From Physcia stellaris (lineage: Eukaryota; Ascomycota; Lecanoromycetes; Caliciales; Physciaceae), in assembly GCA_018902385.1 (NCBI GenBank), contig JABSSW010000064.1:1-64000 (forward strand): DNA of 64,000 bases, written 5' to 3'. Numbering within the stretch: the stretch's first letter is position 1; the number at the start of each line of letters is the position of its first letter. The notes beneath the pieces were generated by a model. The model saw nothing but the letters and a program-made list of their open reading frames with translations. It was not told the origin of the DNA and ran no database searches. Positions 45,835 to 55,739 of the stretch are shown here, one piece after another. Both the position numbers and the translations under genes were made by a program.

Positions 45835-46002
45835 TAGAAACTAAGTATCCCATGCCCTGGCAAGGGGGTGGCACTCTTTCTCTAGGTACATTTTTGGGGC
45901 TTCCCCCGGGTATTCTGCTGCCGGGCGCTACCTAGATAGCACTTGAAGTTTACTATCAATTTCCAATGAAATACGGGGTCACCTTCTGTACTCTCTACTT
46001 TG

Positions 46003-46725
46003 TCAGTCATGATAGTTGGTAGCTTTGTGCATACTCACCATTGTGTGCACGCTCCCAGCTATCGCTCCCTGGGGACTCCAATTGTCGCAGGCTCCCCGAC
46101 CATTGACGTTAGGTGATGGAGGGTTTGGAAAGTCCGAGTCCGTGTCCAGCAACAATGATGTTCTCGATTTCAAGATGGTTGCGACTCCTCGACGTAAAGC
46201 CAGCCTATTCTTCCCGATAGTCTCAGTTCGTCGCAGGTTTGGGAGGAGGTCAAGACGAAGCTCAGGTGCCGTACCTTTGTTCCAGTGCCCCCGCATAAAG
46301 GCTTCGCCGTCCGCCCAATATCTATACGCAGCATACTCCTTCTCTCTATTGCTAGGATCGACCTTCGACACTGATCCCCTCGCTGCAGGGTTTCTCCAGT
46401 GGATCGTCTCAGTGGGGCGCTTTGAAAGTCTCATTATAAACCTTGGTTTATGACTGTTATAGTCTGGTTCAATTTGTTCATAAGAAACCTCTCCTAGCCA
46501 GAGCTCCCTAGTTCCATAGAATGAGATATCTCCGTGCGTTGTAATTAGAAGCACCATAACAAAGGGCGCTAGCCAGCTCGTGGCAATGCTGTTAATCTTC
46601 GTCCACGAATTGGGGTGATGTAGCATCACCACAGATTTGAAGAGGATTGGAGCAAAGATCTCGTGGAGTCGCCTGACTAACGAACGCCTACAGAGCATCA
46701 ATTGAACAATCACCTCATCAGTCAC
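46003..46725 (-). pseudogene. F-box-protein remnant
   Basis: A 240-codon stretch has no ATG at its start. It begins TDEVIVQLML ... SLVRRLHEIFAPILFKSVVML, which resembles the end of an F-box and the 'F..I..PLLFKSV.L' segment common in fungal F-box proteins. The rest (LRLDLLPNLRRTETIGKN) has no clear domain. Probably the surviving part of a lost F-box gene; it could also be an exon of a gene I cannot complete. Confidence 0.4.
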
Positions 46726-46864
46726 ACCACTGAATCAAGAAAGTGGCGTCACTTCACAACATTTCACAATCAAAGTTCAAGATCAATAGAAACCTTCCAC
46801 TGCGTCCTTGACTCGTCCGTGTCCAGGAAACCTGCCGCTTCATCATGCAGCGCTCCTACCCATC

Positions 46865-47042
46865 ATGGTATGCTCCCTGTCATTACAATTTCCCCATCCA
46901 CTAACCTGCATTCCAGATCACTTCACCGTCACTGGATAGCTTGCCCCCAGAGCTAAAGTACATGATCCTTGATAATATTCACGACTTCGAAACGCTATCC
47001 AGCATCGTCGATGCGTCACCGCAGTATCATCGAGTATACTAA
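46865..47042 (+). pseudogene. truncated F-box-like family member, ATG-only first exon
   Basis: The ATG (46865-46867) is followed at once by a 49-base intron (GTATGC, branch CACTAACCTG, TTCCAG). Exon 2 reads ITSPSLDSLPPELKYMILDN, then IHDFETLSSIVDASPQYHRVY, then stops after 42 residues in total. This ends where the 21.0-kb paralogue has its second intron. What follows (TATACTAATTC...TTTTACAG) looks like the branch point and acceptor of that intron with its 5' part gone. A dispersed repeat begins directly after, at about 47057. The copy is therefore cut off, possibly by the repeat. Confidence 0.55.
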
Positions 47043-47056
47043 TTCTTTCATTTTAC

Positions 47057-47397
47057 AGTCGGCCTGCTGGACATGAGTGTTGATGCGGAGAAGACGCATC
47101 AGTGTTTAACGGTCAAAAGAAATACTTAAACCTCCTGCTTGTTGAACTGCAGGCGACCGCCCATTATTTTCTGTTCTTCGTTCGTTCTTCTAACTTTTCT
47201 TTCGTTGCTCACTCGCTTCTGAGGGGTTGTTTCATGTGTATATCAATTCCATAGCCCAACCGCGAAGATAGAGGGAGTTAGCCGGCGATGTTAATACCCA
47301 GCAGGGCCTATGCGGGCGTTTCTCTTGCATAGGCGGTGCTCGCTGATAGGGCCAACCACCAAAGTTTTTATACAGAAGCCTTCAGGGGCATTAGTTC
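47057..47397 (+). repeat. dispersed repeat, copy B (partner at 8608)
   Basis: Same orientation and block order as 8608-8950. It abuts the truncated F-box-like copy at its left and the 3' flank of the WD40 gene at its right. Diverged from copy A by roughly a quarter of positions. Confidence 0.65.
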
Positions 47398-47642
47398 GGT
47401 CGGCCTCTGCCCCCCTTCAAAGCGCTTAGCCACCTCGGCCACTGGAGGTGCACCTCAAGTCTGCATCAGCCTCGCAGTCCAAGGCCTTGGCCAGCAGGAT
47501 GATCTGGGAATTATCTATGGCGCTTGATGCTCTCGCAGGGCGTTCGTCATCTGGGCGGCCCCAGGTTTGTTTGTTTGAGAGTTTTGCCGTGTAAGACGTC
47601 ATTCTCATTGAAGAACCTTGTATGGGCTGCTGATTTGAAATA

Positions 47643-49553
47643 CTAGATATGAGGAGGAGCAACCGTGCTACTGAAATGAAAGAATGTGACTATACCAGCC
47701 TCACTTCCAAGAACTAGAAGATTGTTATGAATGGCATACTTGTGTGGTCGATGATTATGCGGGAAGTTCAAGACATTGCAGCCCCTATATGTCACCCACT
47801 CTTTCTTCGTGTCTATTGCGTACGAATCAGTAATTGAGACTGATTCATGACCTGAAGTATTGAAGGGCGGCGAGATCCGAATGAGACTGTTGATTGTTTC
47901 TAACTGGGATCCCTCTGCATCGAAAGAGAGCTTTCCGCCCCAAAATAGTTCGTGTTGTTGAATTATGGACTTATCGTTTATATTCCACACTTTGACTGTT
48001 CTGCCGTCCGCAATTGCCATAAGCTGACCGTCTGGGGAGATTGTCATAGCCTCAACCGGAAAACCATTAAATTCAAGCGGACTAAGCGTAGTTTGACAAG
48101 TACCTGTGCTCACGTCCCAAAGCTGGACACGATCATCAATCGAAACAGCCAAAGTCTTGCTATCAGCAGAAAAGGCTAGTATGATGTACTCAAAACCACA
48201 ATCTGGATCACCGTCGGAAATATCGAAGGATTCCCATGTGGCTGTATTCCAAATTTTAATCACTTGATCTTCTGATGCGGAAGCCAGAATAAGCCCGTCC
48301 GGAGAAAAAATGATTGCACTCGTAGGCGCTTGATGACCCTCTAGCGTGACTTGGGATACACTTGTAACTGAGTAGTCCCAAAGTCTAATGGTACCATCGG
48401 AAAATCCCGACGCTAAAATTTGACTGCTAGGAGAGAAAATCAAGGTTTCCACACGCGTGTAAGAGTTACCTTGCTCATTGAAGACGTAATTTCCCACTCC
48501 CATAGCTGAATCCCACCTTACGATAACCGAGTCAGACCCTGAAGCAACAAACTTGCCACAGGGAGAGAAGACTATAGCAGTTATAGCAAGAGGATCAGCG
48601 TCAAGCTGATTCGAAACTGCCAATTTAGCTGGGTCCCAAAGCCGCACAGTCCTGTCACGGGATCCTGTAGCCAGAAGATGGCCGTCGCGAGAAAAATTCA
48701 TCGCGAGGACATCGTTGGAATGACCCTCAAGAGTGCTGTGCAAATCTCTCGTTACTGGATCCCACAAACTAACACTGATACCAAAGGATACGGCCAGCAA
48801 TCGTCCATCGGGAGAAAACCTCGTAGGTACGTCTTCGGGCCGCCCGTGAAGCACCGGCATGACGTCTTCTATGATACTCTTTGATGTTCCCGTAGCTTGA
48901 TCCCAGATCCTAATAGTTTTGTCATCAGAAGATACGGAGACCAGGAATTGTTGGTTGGGAGAAAAGACTATGGAATCGATCATGCCTGAATGACCTTCAA
49001 GACAGTGTTTTATGATGCCCTCAGACGTATCCCATAGATCAATAGAATGACCATTAGATTCTACAGAGGCTAAGAGCCGATCGTCAAATGGGTCGAAGAT
49101 CATTGCATGGATCTTTGTCGAATGATTGAGCGTATGTAGAATTGTACATGCAGACGAGTCCCAGATTTTGATAGTCATATCGAGGGAACCTGATGCTAAG
49201 ATCCAGGGGCGAAGAGGAGCAAATGCCATCAGATTAATTTCCTCTAAATGACCTGCCAGACTGCCTCGTGCCACTCCTATGAGTGGGTCCCAGATTCGAA
49301 TGGTATAGTCAATCCCTGATGCAGATGCTAGCAAACGCCCGTCCGAGGAAAAGGTCATTTTAGTAATGCGATCGTACTGTTCTTCAATAATGCCTTGGGA
49401 GATCCCTGTAGCCGGATCCAAACTTCTGATAAACATATCAACAGTTGTAGCAATGAGGAGCTGATTGTTAGTTAGGAAGAGTAACGCATAAGAATGTCTG
49501 CGGAGTCTGAGTTGAGCCTGCCTTGCGATATCGTCTTGTATTGTGCCTCTCAA
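47643..49553 (-). CDS. WD40 propeller half of a STAND (NLR-like) receptor
   Basis: An open stretch of about 636 codons with no ATG of its own at the start, made of about ten or more WD40 repeats. The repeats have clear hallmarks such as MTFSSDGRLLASASG..TIRIWD, IVFSPNQQFLVSVSSDDKTI, MNFSRDGHLLATGSRDRTV, IFSPDGLILASASEDQVIKI and MTISPDGQLMAIADGRTVKV. It sits directly downstream of, and clearly belongs with, the RelA/SpoT-NACHT half at 49.58-52.18 kb. Together they make one STAND-type gene of roughly 1,500 residues. In such proteins the WD40 propeller is the ligand-sensing part that releases the NACHT switch. The last about 70 residues (after ISPPFNTSGHESV) are a non-canonical final blade. Confidence 0.82.
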   Translation of the reverse strand: MRGTIQDDIARQAQLRLRRHSYALLFLTNNQLLIATTVDMFIRSLDPATGISQGIIEEQYDRITKMTFSSDGRLLASASGIDYTIRIWDPLIGVARGSLAGHLEEINLMAFAPLRPWILASGSLDMTIKIWDSSACTILHTLNHSTKIHAMIFDPFDDRLLASVESNGHSIDLWDTSEGIIKHCLEGHSGMIDSIVFSPNQQFLVSVSSDDKTIRIWDQATGTSKSIIEDVMPVLHGRPEDVPTRFSPDGRLLAVSFGISVSLWDPVTRDLHSTLEGHSNDVLAMNFSRDGHLLATGSRDRTVRLWDPAKLAVSNQLDADPLAITAIVFSPCGKFVASGSDSVIVRWDSAMGVGNYVFNEQGNSYTRVETLIFSPSSQILASGFSDGTIRLWDYSVTSVSQVTLEGHQAPTSAIIFSPDGLILASASEDQVIKIWNTATWESFDISDGDPDCGFEYIILAFSADSKTLAVSIDDRVQLWDVSTGTCQTTLSPLEFNGFPVEAMTISPDGQLMAIADGRTVKVWNINDKSIIQQHELFWGGKLSFDAEGSQLETINSLIRISPPFNTSGHESVSITDSYAIDTKKEWVTYRGCNVLNFPHNHRPHKYAIHNNLLVLGSEAGIVTFFHFSSTVAPPHI

Positions 49554-49578
49554 AGCTCCAGTGGATGTGTCCCAAAGC

Positions 49579-52175
49579 CTAATGCTGGGGGTTCAATAAA
49601 TGCAGAGGCCAGAAACTGGCCATCCGGGAAAAAACCACTTCAATGGGCTTCATTGCATGGGTTTCAAGTGTTTGCAGCGAAACAGGCCAAGCCCCTTCAA
49701 CTTTCGGTAGGATTTCAATCCATTTGGGCGACTCACATGAATGCATACGTCTGATACTACTATTTTCCGGGCAGAAAACAATGGCAGAAATGTAGATCTG
49801 AAGAGGTGCCAATTCAAGTACAGGCCTGAATTCAAAGATAAATCGTCGTGCCTCGTTCACAAAGAAGAAGACAGACTGCTGCCTGTTTGGCACTAATGGA
49901 TTGGAAATCAGCAGGCAAGGTAAAGAAAACTCTCTCACGATGTACCTACCATCTGCATAGACCCTAGCGATCTGATGGCAAGTATAGCCTCAGATAACTT
50001 TCTCAAGAGAGTAAGTGCCTCGAGCCAATGAAGGAAATGGACTCGGAAGAACTCAAGGACCAGGCAATGTTCGCCCAAGACAAAAGTCTCCTGGCTAATT
50101 GTGCCAGCTTGGTGTAGATGATCAACCCAGTAGACACAGGCATATTGAGCGTAGAGGGGAAGACGAACTCCTATGCTGTCGCGCTCAATGTCGCAGAGAC
50201 GATATCCTGGCGTTCGCAAGTTACAGATGTCTTTCCGCAATGTACTTGACATCAATTTCATGCAAAGACGAGTTATACTAGCATGTTGATGATTTCGTCC
50301 CGAAGGGAAGACTTCTCTTCTTTCGTCGTCATCGAGGTAGTCTTTTGCCGACTGATGGACTAGATAAACAATCTCTCCCCGAATAGTTAAAAAAGAACCG
50401 CAGAGTCCCACCAAATCTTCGACATTTTCATGACCAGGCAGTTTCGCAAAGATGACGATCTCTTGCAAGTGTAACGGTCTTAAGGCGAGAGTGACTGAAC
50501 TGAGAATTCGTTGGGAGAGCTCAACATCATTCCGATCCTCCTGATGAACGACCATCTTCAGCATCCTTGCGTAGAGAGGCATCAGTCCCGCAGGTAACTT
50601 TTCAAGCAAATCCCTCACTTTGTGCTGTCGCACCTTAAAGAGCTCCTTGCACACCAGAGCCACCCAAAGAAAGGTGTCTTCTGCTTTTTCAAGGAGAACC
50701 CTTCGAACAAAGATCTGCAGCCTACTGCCATATGACTTCAAGTCAGCCAATCCTTTAACTTTGTAGTCTATGAAACTGTGGACAGCACGAGCCACGTGCT
50801 TAGAATTAAGCTCAAGACTGGTGTGCAATTGACGACCGTGTCCTAACCGCTCCGTAAAAGCTGGTTCGTTGCGGCTTGTCGTGAGCCACTTGACCTTGGG
50901 CGATATCTGGGACTCTCCACAAACGATCCAATCCAAAAGCTCATGAATCTTTACGTCGCATTCATCTAGAGCATCTACCATAAGAACAACATTCTCGAGG
51001 CTCTCGTCTTTCAGTATATCAGATAGAATGGTTCGCAAAGCATACAATACGTTTGGACCTTCAAATATCCGTGCTCCTGCCCCATCGTAATACTTTCGTA
51101 CATGACGGACAAGCTTTTTCTCTTGATCGACAAGAAGATATATCAAGCCTCTTAGTACCGCAACGGTGGTATTAAGGTCAACACTGGTGTTCTGACAAAA
51201 GAAATAGGCTAGCACATTTAATCCAGGTGAATGATTTAGCTTTTTGGTCACCTCGGAGATGAGTGCCATCATCATCATAGTTTTCCCTTTGCCTGGATCA
51301 CCATGAATCCAAAGCAGCCGGGAATCATCACGATCCCACCAGTCAACAAAAGCTGCATCATCCAGAACCCAAGAGCAGGAGCCTTCCAGCAACTGATCTT
51401 TGCTTGCTTCGATCCTCTGTTTGTCATGTCGGGGATCTGTCAGCCGCAAGTCGCGTATGCACTGTTTATCATTTTCGTCAAGGCGCACACTGGCTTCTGC
51501 AGCTTGAATCGCTTTTGGTAGGTTCAGGTCCACATCAGTCTGTTCCAGCGAAAGCCTCGCGGTGGGAAGAAAATGCCTATTGAACATTTCGAGACCTATC
51601 TCGCCAAGATTCGCAACTCCTTTCAGCAATTCGAGACTTGCGACAACATCCTCGCTGGACTCCCCATGTAGTTTTTTGTATTCAGTGTCATGTGCCACAA
51701 TGGCATAACCCCACATAAAAGGTGTCATTAATTGGATCTCGATAAAAGGATTACAGGCTTCCGGCTTAACAGGGTCTTTCTGAGTTAAATGGAGATGGCG
51801 ACCACCGTAGCCACGAAATCGTGACTGGAGGTTTACCGATCGCTGTCCAGGCTTTGGGTGTTGGATCTGACCTCTAAGTATAAACTTCTGCTTCAAGATA
51901 TGCTCGACACGTTGGAAATGGCGGCTCTCGGCCAGAATGATCCTCCCAGCGACCAGATCAACGATATCAGCGACGTTGTCACTTTCGTCATTGTAATTTT
52001 TGTTTCGATCTTTCAGCTTCTTTTCTAGTGAGTACACCTTCTTCACTCGAAAACTCAATAAACACTGAAAATCTTTGAGTACTTCTTCACACAATGCCTT
52101 CACCTCCTTCTCTATGCTTAGGTATTTCTCATAATCACGTGCAAATGCCGTAACAAAATCGATAATGGCATCCAT
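49579..52175 (-). CDS. RelA/SpoT-NACHT half of a STAND (NLR-like) receptor
   Basis: Starts at the ATG at 52175. Exon 1 ends at 49950; a 71-base intron (GTAGGT...GGCAG, 49949-49879) leads to the NACHT-WD40 linker QSVFFFVNEARRFIFEFRPV. Domains: residues about 40-170 resemble a RelA/SpoT (ppGpp-synthetase-like) nucleotidyltransferase, with DIVDLVAGRI (Asp73, Arg78), FRGYGGRHLHL (Tyr123), FIEIQLMT (Glu146) and AHDTEYKKL (His162, Tyr166). Residues about 285-500 are a NACHT NTPase, with Walker A GDPGKGKT (292-299) and Walker B LMVDALDEC (398-406). Between the linker and the WD40 part (about 49.64-49.58 kb) the frame changes about twice in a homopolymer-rich stretch while the WD-like reading stays recognisable. 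So the gene is recently broken or mis-assembled. No hydrolase HD domain is present. Predicted intracellular non-self sensor with a nucleotide-making effector; inference. Confidence 0.8.
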
Positions 52176-52588
52176 TACGCCAGTAGACCGTAGCGGTCGC
52201 AGCAATGTGTACTAATTCGCTCGAAAACAAGTTTCAGGTATGCTTAGCATAATCACAGCCGAACTGAAAAAGAAGAAGATTTGGATTTGTACGGGGTAAA
52301 ACTGGAGCTAGCAAAGTCTCGAGGTGAGCCTCGGGCGTTTAAGCATGCACGTCGACACCATCGGGCGTGCTCCGAGACTGGAGGGATATGCATGGTGTGG
52401 TGGTACAAAGTTGGCGGTGCAGGGCGGTTTACGAACCTGAAAATATGAGGGTCCTTGACTGCTGGAGCAGCTATAAGTGTCCAGTCCCAGAGCTCTAAGT
52501 ACGGAGGGCGACTTCTATTCGCATTTGGTTTGAAACCCGAGCTTTTTAGACCAAGAAAGCTGGTACCTCATATTTCTGGGCTTCGGAG
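52176..52588. promoter_or_regulatory. upstream region of divergent NLR-like and CorA-like genes
   Basis: 413 bases between start codons on opposite strands. No named site recognised. Confidence 0.4.
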
Positions 52589-54135
52589 ATGGACAAACCG
52601 ACCAGCCAGAACAAAGGTGGCTCGTATAAATCATTCGTCGCCGCACATACCCAACGAATTTCATGTCTTCGGAATTTGCTTGCATTCCTCCAAAATGACA
52701 GCACTTACGCTTGTCGGATCGTCTGTTTAGAGTTTTCCTCTGCGACAAAGGTGCCAGATTGCCGAAGCCTTAATCTCATGCAACTTATACTGTTGCTCCG
52801 TAACGAGAACACAGAGACTCGTGACGTAAAAGGCCGGATTTTGATCATTGAAGACTTGTCCAATGACGTCGTCGAGATACTAGGATCGATGCTGGGTATT
52901 GACCCTCTATTCTTCGCATCCCACATCGATAGCTTCGAAGACCAGATTGCAACAACAAGGCCTTCGACAGCTATCTTGCCATCCACCCTGAGATCACAAA
53001 ACTTTGTGAACCTTCCCTACCATCGTGTAGTTGAATTAGAGCTTGGAAGTCTCGAATCTGAGAAAGGGTTGCTCCGAGACATGAACGTCCCCCGGAAAGT
53101 GGCGATTCTGCCAACGCTCAAGGGCATCAACGTCGGGCTTGCACGAAATTGCTGTTCCATCTTGAAGACCGAGACCAGGGATGGGCTCTGGCTAGGTGAA
53201 CTAGACACTAATTGCCATCGGAATTCGTAAAGAAAGCTAACGTTTGAGTAGGAATACTCCTTGTTGACCCACCTATAAGTAATTACTATGTGTCAAGACT
53301 TCGAGCTACTAGTGGCGCAACCAGGCTTGAGCTTCAAACAAGGCTCTTTCAGGGTGGCTTTCAGGATTTCCTCTCATGTCCTTCGTCACTTGACCTGATC
53401 AACCCTGAATCTAGCCAAACGTGGTCATCTCCACTGGATTATCTCATCCGCTGCTGGAAAACCCAAGAGCCACCTGGTTTTGATAAGAATTGTCCAACCC
53501 TGTTTTGTCTTTCGTCTTATCCTTTGAGAATGATTGCCGCCGAATGGATGACGTACTTGGAATTGATGTATCATAGCATCAAACAATATGAATATTCCCC
53601 CGATACTGCTCTGGCTGCACTCGGACAGATCACCATACTGAGCGCGGATATGCACGCTCTTCAACAATGGGCTCGTCGCAGTATCGCATCAGCAAACAAG
53701 ATCCGCTATGTGATCAAATACTTGGAACACCGGATGACTAAAGAAGATGACAAGGAACACGCAGCCTTGTTGATCGAAGACTATAAACTCATAGCTTCAG
53801 GCATTAAAACTTACAGTCATCGACTAGGAGCTCTGGTATCCACCGCTACTTCCTTGATCCAGGCGATCGACTGCAGAAGGTCGCTCGCAGAGACGGTTAA
53901 CATCTCACGTCTGACTTATCTAGCTTTGAGCTTTCTTCCTTTGACTTTTGTATCTGGTCTCTTCAGTATGAATGACGGGATTGCGCCGGGAGGTGGACTT
54001 TTTGGGCTTTATTTTGCGGTCGCAGTTCCTCTCAGTGTGTTGATACTTTTGTTCGTATATTTACCTACTAAGCCGCTTGGGGTCCTAATAGCACGACTAC
54101 GTAATTCGAGGACTATGCGGGGAGTTGTAGGTTGA
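52589..54135 (+). CDS. CorA-like magnesium-channel family membrane protein
   Basis: Two exons, 52589-53195 and 53252-54135. The 56-base intron (GTGAAC, branch GCTAACG, GAGTAG) joins WLGELD-free LWLG to ILLVDPPISNYY in frame, giving 496 residues. The N-terminal half has the usual fungal CorA-like blocks: RILIIEDLSNDVVEILGSML, IDPLFFASHID, STLRSQNFVNLPYHRVVELE, MNVPRKVAILPTLKGINVGL, and ARNCCSILKTETRDGLWLG. The C-terminal end has two membrane segments with the pore signature region LTFVSGLFSMND, where CorA proteins carry GMN; here Gly is Ser but Met-Asn remain. Coiled-coil helices precede it. Probably a plasma-membrane cation channel or a derived sensor. It is the last intact gene before the AT-rich tract and shows no sign of mutation spreading into it. 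Confidence 0.85.
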
Positions 54136-54648
54136 ACTTGAAAAGCATTCGTAAGTATTCGTACTGATTTACAGAGATATACTTTCACTATAGAGGATGT
54201 TACCGTTGCAACGCCCGGATACCAGGAACAGAAACACCCTCATCTTCTTAATGGCTTCAGTAAACGTCAACAATGATGGTCCCGATGTATTACATCAAGT
54301 TACGGAGTACCCTTGGCGTAATATGCACACTATACTTGGTGGATGGATATATTACATCGAGCTTCGCATGGCAGGATGATGATTTGTAAGTCTGAAGTCG
54401 CTTGGGAGTCGAGATCGGTGCTGGATTCCGTCAAGCATCGTTCGCCAGAAGAAGTGGATCCAAGAGCCTACGAGCAGGAGCTTAGACATTCAGCACATTT
54501 CAGTCCTCGGGCCGTCCAAATGTGTGCATACAGCCTTAAAATCAAGGACAAGGCTGGATGAAATACATTAGAATCTCAGAGAATTGCATGTCAAGATCCA
54601 TTCGAAAGCCGTTTTCCTGTCATGACGCTAATGTTGCGTACTTCCTTC
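54136..54648. other. intergenic transition before the AT-rich tract
   Basis: Ordinary base composition with no supported gene; ends at the sharp composition change near 54.65 kb. Confidence 0.45.
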
Positions 54649-55108
54649 GTTGCTATGTCCAAAATTCTTGATGTTTTGAATTTGATCGATTTGTAAATTT
54701 TTGCATAAACGAAATAATTTAACAAAACAATTTTCAAAATTGATTTTTTTTTTTGTTTTTGCGATTGAATTATAAAACGAAAAACAAAACATTTCGAACA
54801 AAAATGACAAACAAAATTTTATAAAAAAATAATAACGTCGAAAAGAATAAAAAAATAAATAAACAAAAAAAAAACATGAAATATTAATTTTTTATTTAAC
54901 GAAAAAAGTAATTGTTTTAATTGTTTTTTATTTCGTTATTTTTGCATTAATATTTACGTTTAATTTGAACGAATTAATATTACGTATTTTTTTCGTTGTT
55001 ATATACAAAATTTTTGATTTTTTAAATTTGATTGAATTGTAAATTTTTTGCATAAACGAAATAATTTAACAAAACAATTTTCAAAATTTGATTATTTTTT
55101 ACAATTTC
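54649..55108. repeat. direct-repeat pair at the tract edge
   Basis: About 105 bases at 54649-54752 recur at 55003-55108 in the same orientation; shared TTTTTGCATAAACGAAATAA and TTTAACAAAACAATTTTCAA. The left copy, next to normal DNA, keeps a few CC/CT pairs that the inner copy has lost. They may be the ends of a small (about 460-bp) degraded element or LTR-type fragment. Confidence 0.55.
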
Positions 55109-55739
55109 AAAATATGTTTGTTACGAATAATTTTCACATAAAGTTGAAATTAAAATATTTTAATCAAAAAAAAAATTAACGTTTTCGCAAAATTTCGACA
55201 CGAATATATATTTTATTTTTTGATTTTTGTTAAAAACGATTTCGAAAATGATTTCAAAAACGTCACGTAACAATTTCAATAAAATTAACGATGTCAAAAC
55301 AATCAAAACGAATATGTAAAATTTTTTCGTATATTTTTTTTAAATAATCGATTATTTATTTATTCACAATTGCATTAAATATTATTTTTTTGACATTTTT
55401 TAAATAATAACAATTCAATCATTTCATCAATCATATTATTATTCAATACGTTTTTTCGTAACAAATGATAATATTATTCAAATTATCGATTTTTTGATTT
55501 TTATCGTCAAAAATTAATTTTTTGCAATAGACAATTGAATGACAATTCGTCGAAAACGCGAAAATTTTATTATTGCGAAACACATATCGCATCGAAAACA
55601 TTGCGCGAAATCGAAAAACACGATAATGAATATGCATTAATATCATTTAATTGTTTGCAACAATTTAATCTTTGAATATTTAATTAATATAACATTTAAT
55701 TATCAAACATTTAATCGCATAATATGTTAAAATACAATT

